DNA of 64,000 nt from Halothece sp. PCC 7418 (lineage in GTDB: Bacteria > Cyanobacteriota > Cyanobacteriia > Cyanobacteriales > Rubidibacteraceae), in NCBI RefSeq assembly GCF_000317635.1, contig NC_019779.1, positions 3,906,001 to 3,970,000 of the forward strand. The letters are read 5' to 3'. The translations under genes and the position numbers were made by a program. Position 1 is the stretch's first letter; each line of letters opens with the position of its first letter. The notes beneath the pieces were generated by a model. The model was not told the DNA's origin and searched no databases. It was given only the letters and a program-made list of their open reading frames with translations. This document shows, piece after piece, positions 41,919-49,677 of this stretch.

Positions 41919-43277
41919 ATGACAACAGTAAATTTTATTGATCTCTTTGCAGGAATAGGGGGAATGAGATTAGGGTTTGAATCAGCTTGTCATGAATTAG
42001 GTTTAACTCCAAATTGTGTATTTTCTTCAGAAGTCAAAAAAACTGCTATTTTAACCTACGAGAAAAATTTTAATTCTCAAGTGGAGGGTGACATCACTGA
42101 AATTAATTTAAATGCCATCCCAAATTTTGACTTTTTACTGGCTGGTTTCCCTTGTCAAGCATTCAGCACGGCGGGAAAACGACAAGGCTTTTTAGATACA
42201 AGAGGAACATTATTCTTTGAAATTGAGAAGATATTAAAACATCATCAACCACAAGGCTTTCTTTTAGAAAATGTCGATAATTTGGTTAATCATGACCAAG
42301 GCAAAACTTTAAAGACCATAGAAAACAACTTGTCTTTATTAGGATATCAAATTTCTTGGGGTGTTTTTAATTCCAAGTATTTTGGAGTTGCCCAAGAAAG
42401 AAAAAGAATTTATATTACTGGATTAAAGCAAGAAAAAGTTTCCTTAACCGAATTGCATTTCTTAATGAATGCTCAAAAAGAAGTCCGATTAAACGATATT
42501 CTAGAAACTAATCAGCCTACCTTAACCGATGATTTTTCTATAAAACTAACAGCTGCTTTTTCTCCTCAAGAATTAGTGGGCAAAGCCATTAAGGATAAAC
42601 GCGGTGGCAAGAATAATATTCATAGTTGGGAACTTTGCCTAAAAGGAAATATTACGACAGAACAAAAAGAAATATTAAATACTTTACTCAAGATTAGAAG
42701 ATATAAAAAATTTGCCCAACTCAAAGGAATTAAATGGATGGATGGAATGCCATTAACCTTAGAAGAAATAGAAATGTTCTACGCAGAAAATAAATCATAT
42801 CTTTGTCCCAAAAACTTAAAGAAAAGTTTAGATAATTTAGTCGAAAAAGGATATTTAAAATTAGAACACCCAAGGGATGAAGTAGCAGTAGAAGAGAAAG
42901 GAAAAATGATCAAAAAAAGAGTACCGCGAGAAGATTTACCGAAGGGATATAATATTGTAACAGGAAAATTAAGTTTTCCCATTTCAAAAATCCTTGATCC
43001 TAACACTGTAACACCAGCATTAGTAGCAACAGATATGGCAAAATTAGCAGTTGTCGATGGTGAAGGAATTAGAAAGCTGACGATCAGAGAAGGATTGAGA
43101 TTATTTGGCTTTCCTGAAAGTTACCAAATCAATTTAAAGCCAGATCAAGCCTACGATCTTTTGGGAAATACAGTTGTTGTACCTGTGATTAAGTCTGTTT
43201 CTCTAAGACTGCTAACGACAGCTTTAGCACACTTGAATAATAGAGACATTCAAAGCTCTTTACCTGTCTGCTCATAA
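41919..43277 (+). CDS. DNA (cytosine-5)-methyltransferase of RM module B
   Basis: A 452-residue C5 methylase. Motif I is FIDLFAGIGGMRLGFESACH, motif IV GFPCQAFSTAGKRQGF, motif VI ENVDNL, motif VIII ERKRIYITG, and the C-terminus DLLGNTVVVPVIKSV. It is longer than usual because of a helical, Lys-rich variable region (residues about 190-370), as in GGNNCC-type methylases (M.NgoBV/M.NlaIV, from memory). It converges on and overlaps the endonuclease gene by 28 bp, so transcripts collide. Confidence 0.92.
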   Translation: MTTVNFIDLFAGIGGMRLGFESACHELGLTPNCVFSSEVKKTAILTYEKNFNSQVEGDITEINLNAIPNFDFLLAGFPCQAFSTAGKRQGFLDTRGTLFFEIEKILKHHQPQGFLLENVDNLVNHDQGKTLKTIENNLSLLGYQISWGVFNSKYFGVAQERKRIYITGLKQEKVSLTELHFLMNAQKEVRLNDILETNQPTLTDDFSIKLTAAFSPQELVGKAIKDKRGGKNNIHSWELCLKGNITTEQKEILNTLLKIRRYKKFAQLKGIKWMDGMPLTLEEIEMFYAENKSYLCPKNLKKSLDNLVEKGYLKLEHPRDEVAVEEKGKMIKKRVPREDLPKGYNIVTGKLSFPISKILDPNTVTPALVATDMAKLAVVDGEGIRKLTIREGLRLFGFPESYQINLKPDQAYDLLGNTVVVPVIKSVSLRLLTTALAHLNNRDIQSSLPVCS

Positions 43278-43933
43278 TACTTTTCCTTGACTTGAGGAAA
43301 CCATCCTCTATATTTTTCTAAATCCTTTGTGTGATTGTATTGGTCAATCGTTTGTTTTAGTGCTTCTACAAACTCTCGTTTGGAATGAAAGGGCTTTTGA
43401 CCTTGTTGTGAAAACCAAGTAATCGGTCGAATGTTAACAATAACATTACTTTTAACTTGACATTTGATAGGATACCTTTGTGATTTGCCTGTAATTTCCT
43501 CTATTTCTTTCAGCCAAATATTTTTAATTTGAAAATCTCCATCGTTATTAAGTGTATATCCAAAAATTAAATATTTAGCATCTAAGCGATAAGCATGAGT
43601 CGTTAATGAATTAATATAAGCAAGAAAGTTAGCAACATCGAAGTTAGGAGATGCGTCATTATTAAATACTTTTACTTCTAACAAATTCTTTTGATCAGAT
43701 TCATCCAGTAAAAAATCAGGGAACTCTTGAGTATTGCTTTTAGTTCTATACCAAATATTTTTATAATCTAACCATGCACTAAACCACTCTTGAAACAGAT
43801 CGCCAATACCACTTTTCTGGCTAACTTTTGTATTAATTCCTGCAAAATTAATCCGAAACTCTCCAGTTTGATTGGTAATTCTATCTTCTAGTAAAAGGTT
43901 GTAAATTTCTTCGGCTGACAACTTGTTTCTCAT
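43250..43933 (-). CDS. Type II restriction endonuclease, NgoBV-like
   Basis: 227 residues from ATG 43933 (MRNKLSAEEIYNLLLEDRIT), which has AAGGA 8 bases upstream; a longer frame to 43975 lacks a ribosome site. Family-like segments are FRINFAGINTKVSQKSGIGD, FQEWFSAWLDYKNIWYRTKS and the nuclease core TQEFPDFLLDESDQKNLLEV...KVF, a clear PD-x(n)-E-x-K. It resembles the NgoBV/NlaIV group (GGNNCC). Convergent with the methylase gene, overlapping by 28 bp. The HIP1 array 5 lies upstream. Confidence 0.75.
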   Translation of the reverse strand: MRNKLSAEEIYNLLLEDRITNQTGEFRINFAGINTKVSQKSGIGDLFQEWFSAWLDYKNIWYRTKSNTQEFPDFLLDESDQKNLLEVKVFNNDASPNFDVANFLAYINSLTTHAYRLDAKYLIFGYTLNNDGDFQIKNIWLKEIEEITGKSQRYPIKCQVKSNVIVNIRPITWFSQQGQKPFHSKREFVEALKQTIDQYNHTKDLEKYRGWFPQVKEKYYEQTGKEL

Positions 43934-43996
43934 GAATTTTATCCTTAGATCATAAAAACTATGATATCTTATCATTTAGATGCAAGCACCAAGTTA

Positions 43997-44058
43997 GGCG
44001 ATCGCGCTTTGGGGAAGAGAAGGAGGCGCGATCGCGTTTTTTGAAGAGGAGGTGAAGG
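43997..44058. repeat. HIP1/purine spacer array 5
   Basis: GGCGATCGCGCTTTGGGGAA, GAGAAGGAGGCGCGATCGCG and a third degenerate GGCGAG unit. It separates RM module B from the DUF6888/DUF6887 pair. Confidence 0.8.
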
Positions 44059-44120
44059 CGAGTGAGAGATTTAGAAATAGGATAAGCAACAGACTAGCAC
44101 AAAGTATTTTAATGACAGTA

Positions 44121-44312
44121 ATGCCAACCGAGTCACAAATGCTAAAATGTATAGCACTTTGCCAAGTCTTGTCCAACTGCTACCGACCGATTCAATTATT
44201 TCGTTATGATCAAGAAAGAAGAGAAATATTTTTGATTGCTGGCGAACAAGGAACTATCGAACTTACAATTTTTGAAACAGGACAATGGAGGTACGATGTC
44301 GCAGAAACCTAA
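44121..44312 (+). CDS. DUF6888-family protein
   Basis: 63 residues from ATG 44121 (MPTESQMLKCIALCQVLSNC, then YRPIQLFRYDQERREIFLIA); ATG 44112 is an alternative. I recognise the DUF6888 pattern: MPTExQ...C..LCQ.LSN.YRPIQLFR, followed by a short beta region. These genes occur in cyanobacteria directly upstream of DUF6887. Function unknown. The 17-bp overlap with the next gene and the location in a TA cassette array suggest a two-component addiction or regulatory module. Confidence 0.8.
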   Translation: MPTESQMLKCIALCQVLSNCYRPIQLFRYDQERREIFLIAGEQGTIELTIFETGQWRYDVAET

Positions 44313-44499
44313 TTTCACTCAAATGAGCCTTTCTGAATTAAGGTCTTATGTCTTGGCTAATAGAAATGATGAGGAGGCTTGGAAAGAATTTACCAGTCGT
44401 CCCCGTCCAAATGCCATTTATTTTGATGCTAATCTTACTCTATCTGAAGAGAAGAAAAAATTACAGGAACTCATAGAAAATTCAGACAAAACTAATTAG
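44296..44499 (+). CDS. DUF6887-family protein
   Basis: 67 residues from ATG 44296, with GGAGG 5 bases upstream: MSQKPNFTQMSLSELRSYVL, then ANRNDEEAWKEFTSRPRPNA...IYFDANLTLSEEKKKLQELI. The KPNFxxMSLxELRxYVLxxRxDxEA start is the DUF6887 signature. It overlaps DUF6888 by 17 bp. The linear helix-plus-tail design resembles antitoxin-like or adaptor proteins. No function is established. Confidence 0.82.
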   Translation: MSQKPNFTQMSLSELRSYVLANRNDEEAWKEFTSRPRPNAIYFDANLTLSEEKKKLQELIENSDKTN

Positions 44500-44509
44500 T
44501 TGAAAGCAT

Positions 44510-44580
44510 AATCGCTGTTTAGGAAGAGTAGATAGGGCGCGATCAGTGTTTGGGAAGGAGAGTGGAGCGCGATCGCGCTA
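44510..44580. repeat. HIP1/purine spacer array 6
   Basis: Cores at about 44510 (partial), 44537 (GCGCGATCAG) and 44567 (GCGCGATCGCGC) with GGGAAGGAGAGTGGA between. This is the last array; none is seen further right. Confidence 0.8.
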
Positions 44581-44657
44581 AAAAGTAGCCTTTCAAAATC
44601 AAGATATTATCAGGGGAGTTCAAGGTATTTCATCTTACTTGAAATTCTTCTCAAAAC

Positions 44658-45242
44658 TTAACCGATGATTAATTTGACTAAACTATTAATGAGCACTTCT
44701 TGTTCTAAAGGGATAATTTCTTTGCCATGTAAGACTTCTTGCGTGAGAATATATCCCATTAGCGAACCGATAAAAATACGCACCGTTGCTTCTGTATTTT
44801 CTAAATTTAATTCGGGATGAGAGTCTAAATAGTTAGTTAAGGTTTGAATGACTTTCTCTGGTAACGCTTTCACCAATAATTGGGCGAGTTCAGGAAATCT
44901 TCCCGACTCACCAATAATCAAACGAATAAACGCAATATAGTCTTGATCAGTTCTAATTGTATTGAGAAGTTTGTCTGCAATTTGACGCAATACCATTGCT
45001 GGATCGCCAGACAAGGAAACTGATCCAAACACTCTTTCAAATCGTTCCGTTGTTACTTGTTCCATCAGAAAAACAAATAACCCTTTCTTATCTTGAAAAT
45101 GATTATAAATTGTATTTTTGGAAACGCCCGCCACCGCAGCAATACGATCCATACTCGTTCCTTCATAGCCTTGTTCTAAAAAAACAGAAATCGCACCTTG
45201 AATGATTTGCTGACGTTTTGAAGATTGGAGAAGATTCACCAT
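44658..45242 (-). CDS. TetR-family repressor of the divergent exporter operon
   Basis: A 194-residue TetR/AcrR regulator. The N-terminal DNA-binding domain is IIQGAISVFLEQGYEGTSMD...RIAAVAGVSKNTIYNHFQDKKGLF. The C-terminal ligand domain follows the AcrR-like TetR_C pattern. It is divergent from the HlyD/ABC operon across 87 bp that contain two similar 15-bp inverted-repeat operators (45286-45300, 45315-45329). It therefore probably represses both directions until a drug-like ligand binds. Confidence 0.9.
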   Translation of the reverse strand: MVNLLQSSKRQQIIQGAISVFLEQGYEGTSMDRIAAVAGVSKNTIYNHFQDKKGLFVFLMEQVTTERFERVFGSVSLSGDPAMVLRQIADKLLNTIRTDQDYIAFIRLIIGESGRFPELAQLLVKALPEKVIQTLTNYLDSHPELNLENTEATVRIFIGSLMGYILTQEVLHGKEIIPLEQEVLINSLVKLIIG

Positions 45243-45285
45243 GAAGGAAAAATTATCTTTCTGTAGAGAGTTTGCTTATTTTTAT

Positions 45286-45329
45286 ACTATACGATATAGT
45301 GCAATTAGGGTCAAACTGTACAGTATGGT
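45286..45329. promoter_or_regulatory. Two TetR-type operator half-repeats
   Basis: ACTATA-cga-TATAGT at 45286-45300 is a perfect 6+3+6 inverted repeat. ACTGTACAGTATGGT at 45315-45329 matches it at 11 of 15 positions and itself contains the palindrome ACTGTACAGT. The centres are 29 bp apart. The second copy ends just before the HlyD ATG at 45330. Confidence 0.65.
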
Positions 45330-46601
45330 ATGGTACAAAAAACAACCTCTGCGTCTCAATTTGAGGATTCAGGAACGGATCAATCTTCTAAATCACGATC
45401 GCGCAAACTAAAATTTTTAATTCCTCTCGCGTTAGTCTTAGCAGGTGTGGGAGTGGGGGTGAGATACTATTTCTTCTCGCTAACCAAAGAGACAGCGATT
45501 GAACTTAGTGGACGGATTGAAGGCTATGAAACGGATATTGGAACAACGGTTTCGGGTCGAGTGGAAGCAATAACGGTTCGAGAAGGCGATCGCGTGACAA
45601 ATGACCAAATCATTGCCAAACTGGATGATGATGAACTGCAAGCGCGATATAAAGCAAGCCAAGCCAGACTCAAAAGCACCCAACAAGAAGTCCAACAAGC
45701 GCGATTGCAGATTGAAGTCATTCAAAGCAATATCCGAGAAACTCGTTTAAGTCGTCAACAAGCCCAAGATAACGCTGAAGGAAGAATTGAAGAAGCCCAA
45801 GGAAATTTAGACGCAGCGATCGCGCAACTTGATCAAGCCGAAGCCAATGAAGTAGAAGCCCAATCTCAGTTACAATTAGCCAAAGCCGATCGCGATCGGT
45901 TTCAAACTTTATGGGAACAAGGGGTGGTTCCCAAGCAACGCTATGATCAAGCGCAAACGGAATGGGAAAGCCGACAAGCGACCCTCGCAGCCCGTCAATC
46001 GGCGGTAAATGCAGCCCAACGTCAAGTCAAGGTGGCGCGAGGAACGTTAAGACAAGCGAAAACGAGTAGCCTTGACCCCGAAATTTTTACGGAACGATTG
46101 CAAGGATTACAACAACAACTGGCTCAAGCGCGATCGCGCCGAGAAGCCACCCAAGCGAATGTTGCAAATGCAGAAGCCAACTTGGAAGAAATTAAAGCCC
46201 AGTTAGATGATCTCAATATTACCAGCCCCATTGCGGGTGTTGTCTTAGATCGCATCGCAGAACCCGGAGAAGTCTTGAGTGCAGGAAAAATCATTGTTAC
46301 GGTTCTCGACTTAAATGAGGTCTATCTGCGGGGATATGTTCCTGAAGGTGAAATTGGTAATATTCGAGTGGGTCAAACTGCGAACGTCTATCTCGATTCC
46401 GATCCCAATACGCCCTTAGACGCTACCGTTAGTTCCATTGACAGTGAAGCCTCCTTCACCCCTGAGAATATCTATTTTAAGCGCGATCGCGTGCAACAAG
46501 TCTTTGGCTTAAAACTCAGCATTGACAATCCCCAAGGCTTTGCAAAACCTGGCATGCCAGCCGATGCTGAAATTATACTCGATAGAGACACAGAGAGTTG
46601 A
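45330..46601 (+). CDS. HlyD/EmrA-type membrane fusion protein
   Basis: A 423-residue periplasmic adaptor. One N-terminal membrane helix (LKFLIPLALVLAGVGVGVRY) is followed by the lipoyl half ISGRIEGYETDIGTTVSGRV-type sequence and a long coiled-coil hairpin (residues about 95-260, rich in A/Q/R). The second lipoyl half is LDDLNITSPIAGVVLDRIAE...PGEVLSAGKI, and beta-barrel strands follow. It works with the ABC protein encoded next to carry a drug or other substrate across the envelope. Its stop overlaps the next start by 4 bp. The ATG sits directly after an operator. Confidence 0.9.
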   Translation: MVQKTTSASQFEDSGTDQSSKSRSRKLKFLIPLALVLAGVGVGVRYYFFSLTKETAIELSGRIEGYETDIGTTVSGRVEAITVREGDRVTNDQIIAKLDDDELQARYKASQARLKSTQQEVQQARLQIEVIQSNIRETRLSRQQAQDNAEGRIEEAQGNLDAAIAQLDQAEANEVEAQSQLQLAKADRDRFQTLWEQGVVPKQRYDQAQTEWESRQATLAARQSAVNAAQRQVKVARGTLRQAKTSSLDPEIFTERLQGLQQQLAQARSRREATQANVANAEANLEEIKAQLDDLNITSPIAGVVLDRIAEPGEVLSAGKIIVTVLDLNEVYLRGYVPEGEIGNIRVGQTANVYLDSDPNTPLDATVSSIDSEASFTPENIYFKRDRVQQVFGLKLSIDNPQGFAKPGMPADAEIILDRDTES

Positions 46602-48553
46602 AAAACTTGGACTTTTACTTAAAATCTGAGAGAGGGGATAAAGAATCTTCCTTTGTTATCCGTGTGGAAGGATTATGGAAACAGTACGGAAATGTTCCTG
46701 CGGTGAAAGGAATCAACTTTACTGTGGGGAAAGGAGAGATTTTTGGTTTAATTGGACCGGATGGTGCGGGAAAAACCACGACATTTAACATTCTTGCGGG
46801 TGTCATGGAAGCAACCAGTGGAACCGTGGAAGTTTTAGGAAATCTCCCCCGAGAGGTACGCTTAAAAACGGGCTATCTCACCCAAACGTTTTCTCTCTAT
46901 TCCGATTTAAGTGTTGCAGAAAATATCGCTTATAATGCCCGTGTGCGGAGAGTTCCCGAAAGCCAGTTTCAATCTCGCGCCCAAGCGTTATTACAGCGTG
47001 TGAGTTTAGATTCTTTTCGCGATCGTCTTGCGGGACAACTTTCTGGGGGAATGAAACAAAAACTCGCCCTCTGTTGTGCGTTAGTGTCCAATCCCGAAGT
47101 TTTATTATTGGATGAACCAACAACGGGAGTCGATCCCGTATCCCGTCGCGAATTTTGGGATTTACTCGCCTCTGTCGCAACAGAAGGAGTCACTATTGTC
47201 GCAGCAACGCCTTACCTAGACGAAGCGGAACGTTGTCATCGCATTGCGTTAATCTATAATGGGGAAATTCAACAAATGGGAACGGTATCCCAGTTACGAG
47301 AGAGTTTAGGTTTAGTTCGGTTAGAAGTGCGGTGTAATGATGTGTTTCAAGCAGAAACCGTCTTACAAGAAGCCATATCCCAGAAAGAAAATACTCTCGC
47401 TGATGTGCAATCTTTCGGCGATCGCGTGGACATTTTAACCCGTGATAGCAACGCAGGAACCGATGAAACTCAAGCCATCCTCGCAGCCAATCAGATTACC
47501 GTCCATCGCATTGAAACCAACGAACCCACCTTAGAAAACGTCTTTGTTAGTAACCTCCGCGCTTCCCAGTCTGATCCGCCGTTTATTCCCTTCCCGCGCG
47601 ATCGCAATGGAAAAATAGAGGCTGACATCGCGATCGCTGCGTATCACCTGCAAAAAACCTTTGGTGACTTCCAAGCGGTGAAAGGAATTGATCTAGAAGT
47701 GAAATATGGGGAAATATATGGCTTACTCGGTGCGAATGGCGCTGGAAAAACCACGACCATTAAAATGTTGTGTGGCTTGTTACCTGCGAGTGGGGGTGAC
47801 ATGATGCTAGCGGGACAACGGGAAAATATTTATAGTAGTGAAACGCGATCGCGCATTGGCTACATGAGTCAGAAATTCACTCTCTACGACGATCTGACCA
47901 TCCTCCAAAACCTGCGCTTCTACTGTGGGGTTTACGGCGTACCCGCAAAACTTCGCTCAGAGAAAATTAACTGGGTACTGAAAACCTGTGGTTTAGAAGG
48001 TCAAGAAAACACCCTCACAGGAAGACTCCCAGGGGGATGGAAACAACGAGTCGCCTTTGGTGCGTCAGTGATGCACGAACCTGAAATTTTATTTTTGGAT
48101 GAACCGACATCTGGCGTTGATCCGCTAGCCAGGCGACAATTCTGGCGCTTAATCCGCGATTTCGCCCAACAGGGAACCGCAATTCTAGTAACAACGCACT
48201 ATCTTGAAGAAGCAGAAAACTGTAATCGCATGGGCTTCATGGTCGCGGGAGAAGTCGTCACCCAAGGTTCACCGACTCAAATTAAAGCCGAACAACCAGG
48301 TCAATTAGTGGAAATTAAAACCAATAATGTGGAAGCTACAGCTAACACTTTGAAAGCCAATTTTGACAGTTGGCGCGTTGCAATTTTCGGCGATCGCGTT
48401 CACCTAGTTTTAGACAATGTAGAGGAAAAGTGGTCGCAAGTGAAACAGCGTTTAGAGGAAGCGAATTTAACTCTTCACAGTCACCGCTTAATTCCCTTTT
48501 CGTTAGAAGATGCGTTTATTGGAATTGTACAACGGAAGACTCATCATGACTAA
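46598..48553 (+). CDS. ABC transporter ATP-binding protein with two fused ATPase domains
   Basis: A 651-residue tandem ATPase of the YhhG/CcmA-like drug-export type. Domain 1 has Walker A GLIGPDGAGKTTTFNIL, signature LSGGMKQKLALCCALV and Walker B LLLDEPTTGVDP. Domain 2 has GLLGANGAGKTTTIKML, LPGGWKQRVAFGASVM and LFLDEPTSGVDP. The second signature LPGGW is unusual (normally LSGG). The start is TTG 46598, overlapping the HlyD stop. This protein should pair with ABC-2 permeases encoded next, but none is in the window. Confidence 0.92.
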   Translation: MKNLDFYLKSERGDKESSFVIRVEGLWKQYGNVPAVKGINFTVGKGEIFGLIGPDGAGKTTTFNILAGVMEATSGTVEVLGNLPREVRLKTGYLTQTFSLYSDLSVAENIAYNARVRRVPESQFQSRAQALLQRVSLDSFRDRLAGQLSGGMKQKLALCCALVSNPEVLLLDEPTTGVDPVSRREFWDLLASVATEGVTIVAATPYLDEAERCHRIALIYNGEIQQMGTVSQLRESLGLVRLEVRCNDVFQAETVLQEAISQKENTLADVQSFGDRVDILTRDSNAGTDETQAILAANQITVHRIETNEPTLENVFVSNLRASQSDPPFIPFPRDRNGKIEADIAIAAYHLQKTFGDFQAVKGIDLEVKYGEIYGLLGANGAGKTTTIKMLCGLLPASGGDMMLAGQRENIYSSETRSRIGYMSQKFTLYDDLTILQNLRFYCGVYGVPAKLRSEKINWVLKTCGLEGQENTLTGRLPGGWKQRVAFGASVMHEPEILFLDEPTSGVDPLARRQFWRLIRDFAQQGTAILVTTHYLEEAENCNRMGFMVAGEVVTQGSPTQIKAEQPGQLVEIKTNNVEATANTLKANFDSWRVAIFGDRVHLVLDNVEEKWSQVKQRLEEANLTLHSHRLIPFSLEDAFIGIVQRKTHHD

Positions 48554-48602
48554 GGATCAAAATAATAACCCAATATATTCTAGATATATTATGGTGAAGT
48601 AA
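48546..48602 (+). pseudogene. Truncated start of the next operon gene (probable permease remnant)
   Basis: An ATG within the ATPase stop region (CATCATGACTAAGG) opens MTKDQNNNPIYSRYIMVK, then TAA. The overlap is what a translationally coupled next gene would show. In related operons an ABC-2 permease follows here. The frame dies 22 bp before a methyltransferase gene, so the methylase DNA probably replaced the rest. Confidence 0.4.
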
Positions 48603-48624
48603 CTCAGAATCATTTTTACAAGCT

Positions 48625-49599
48625 ATGACAACTTTCACATTTGTTGATTTATTTGCAGGAATTGGAGGAATTAGAATTGCGTTTGAAAATATCGGAGGAA
48701 AATGTGTCTTTAGTTCCGAGTGGGATCGTTACGCTCAAAAGTCATATCAAGCCTATTTTTTAGAAACACCTCACGGTGATATTACACAGATTGACGCAGA
48801 AAAGATTCCTGATCATGATATTTTAACGGCTGGTTTTCCTTGTCAAACATTTAGCATCCTTGGCGATCGCAAAGGCTTTACCGACACGAGAGGTACACTT
48901 TTTTTTGATATAGAACGAATCTTAAAAGTCAAAAGACCAAAAGCCTTTTTACTCGAAAATGTTAAAAATCTAGTGAGCCATGATCAAGGGAGGACGTTCT
49001 CTGTTATTAAAACCTCTTTAGAAAGTTTAGGATATACCGTTTATAGTAAAGTTTTGAATGCTCTTGATTTCGGGTTGCCTCAAAAACGAGAACGGATTAT
49101 TATTATTGGTTTTTTAGGAAACTACTCTTTTCGCTTTCCTGAAGTTCAAAAAGAAAGAGCAAATCTCAAAGATTTTTTAGAAGATGATAAAGAAGTCGAT
49201 CCGAAACATTATGCTTCTGAAAAAGTTGTCAAAAGTGTCTGGAGTCGTCTGAAATCTGAACCGTTTTTCCCATCAGTTTGGCATGAAAATAAATCAGGAA
49301 ATATTTCTGTCTTACCTTATAGTTGCGCTTTACGAGCGGGAGCATCTTATAATTATCTTTTAGTGAATGGTGTTCGGCGTTTAACCTCTAGAGAAAACCT
49401 AAGACTACAAGGGTTTCCAGATAATTATCCGATTGTTGTTCCTCATTCACAAATTCGTAAACAGGGGGGTAATTCTGTTCCGATTCCCATGATTCAAGCA
49501 GTTGCAAAAGAATTAATCCTAGGATTAAACTTGGAGACTCCTTCCCATGAAGGTTATCGGGTAAAAATTGAAGAGAGTGGACAGTTAGCATTTTTATGA
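48625..49599 (+). CDS. DNA (cytosine-5)-methyltransferase, apparently orphaned
   Basis: A 324-residue C5 methylase. Motif I is FVDLFAGIGGIRIAFENIGG, motif IV GFPCQTFSILGDRKGF, motif VI ENVKNL, motif VIII QKRERIIIIGF, target region around SCALRAGASYNYLLVNGVRR, and motif X QGGNSVPIPMIQAVA. It is similar to the orphan methylase at 15211-16287 in its N-terminal half but has a different target region. Its stop overlaps a 19-codon open frame that looks like the start of a lost partner. It sits where ABC permease genes are expected. Confidence 0.92.
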   Translation: MTTFTFVDLFAGIGGIRIAFENIGGKCVFSSEWDRYAQKSYQAYFLETPHGDITQIDAEKIPDHDILTAGFPCQTFSILGDRKGFTDTRGTLFFDIERILKVKRPKAFLLENVKNLVSHDQGRTFSVIKTSLESLGYTVYSKVLNALDFGLPQKRERIIIIGFLGNYSFRFPEVQKERANLKDFLEDDKEVDPKHYASEKVVKSVWSRLKSEPFFPSVWHENKSGNISVLPYSCALRAGASYNYLLVNGVRRLTSRENLRLQGFPDNYPIVVPHSQIRKQGGNSVPIPMIQAVAKELILGLNLETPSHEGYRVKIEESGQLAFL

Positions 49600-49655
49600 A
49601 AGCTAAAGGATCTTTAGGTAAAGTAATTAAGAAAGCAAGAGTACATTTTTATTGA
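49596..49655 (+). pseudogene. 19-codon remnant overlapping the methylase stop
   Basis: ATG 49596 overlaps the methylase TGA and encodes MKAKGSLGKVIKKARVHFY before a stop. The ATGA overlap suggests the second gene of an RM module, truncated after its start. I cannot assign a family to so short a peptide. Confidence 0.35.
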
Positions 49656-49677
49656 TTTCTTTCCTATTTTGTTCAAA

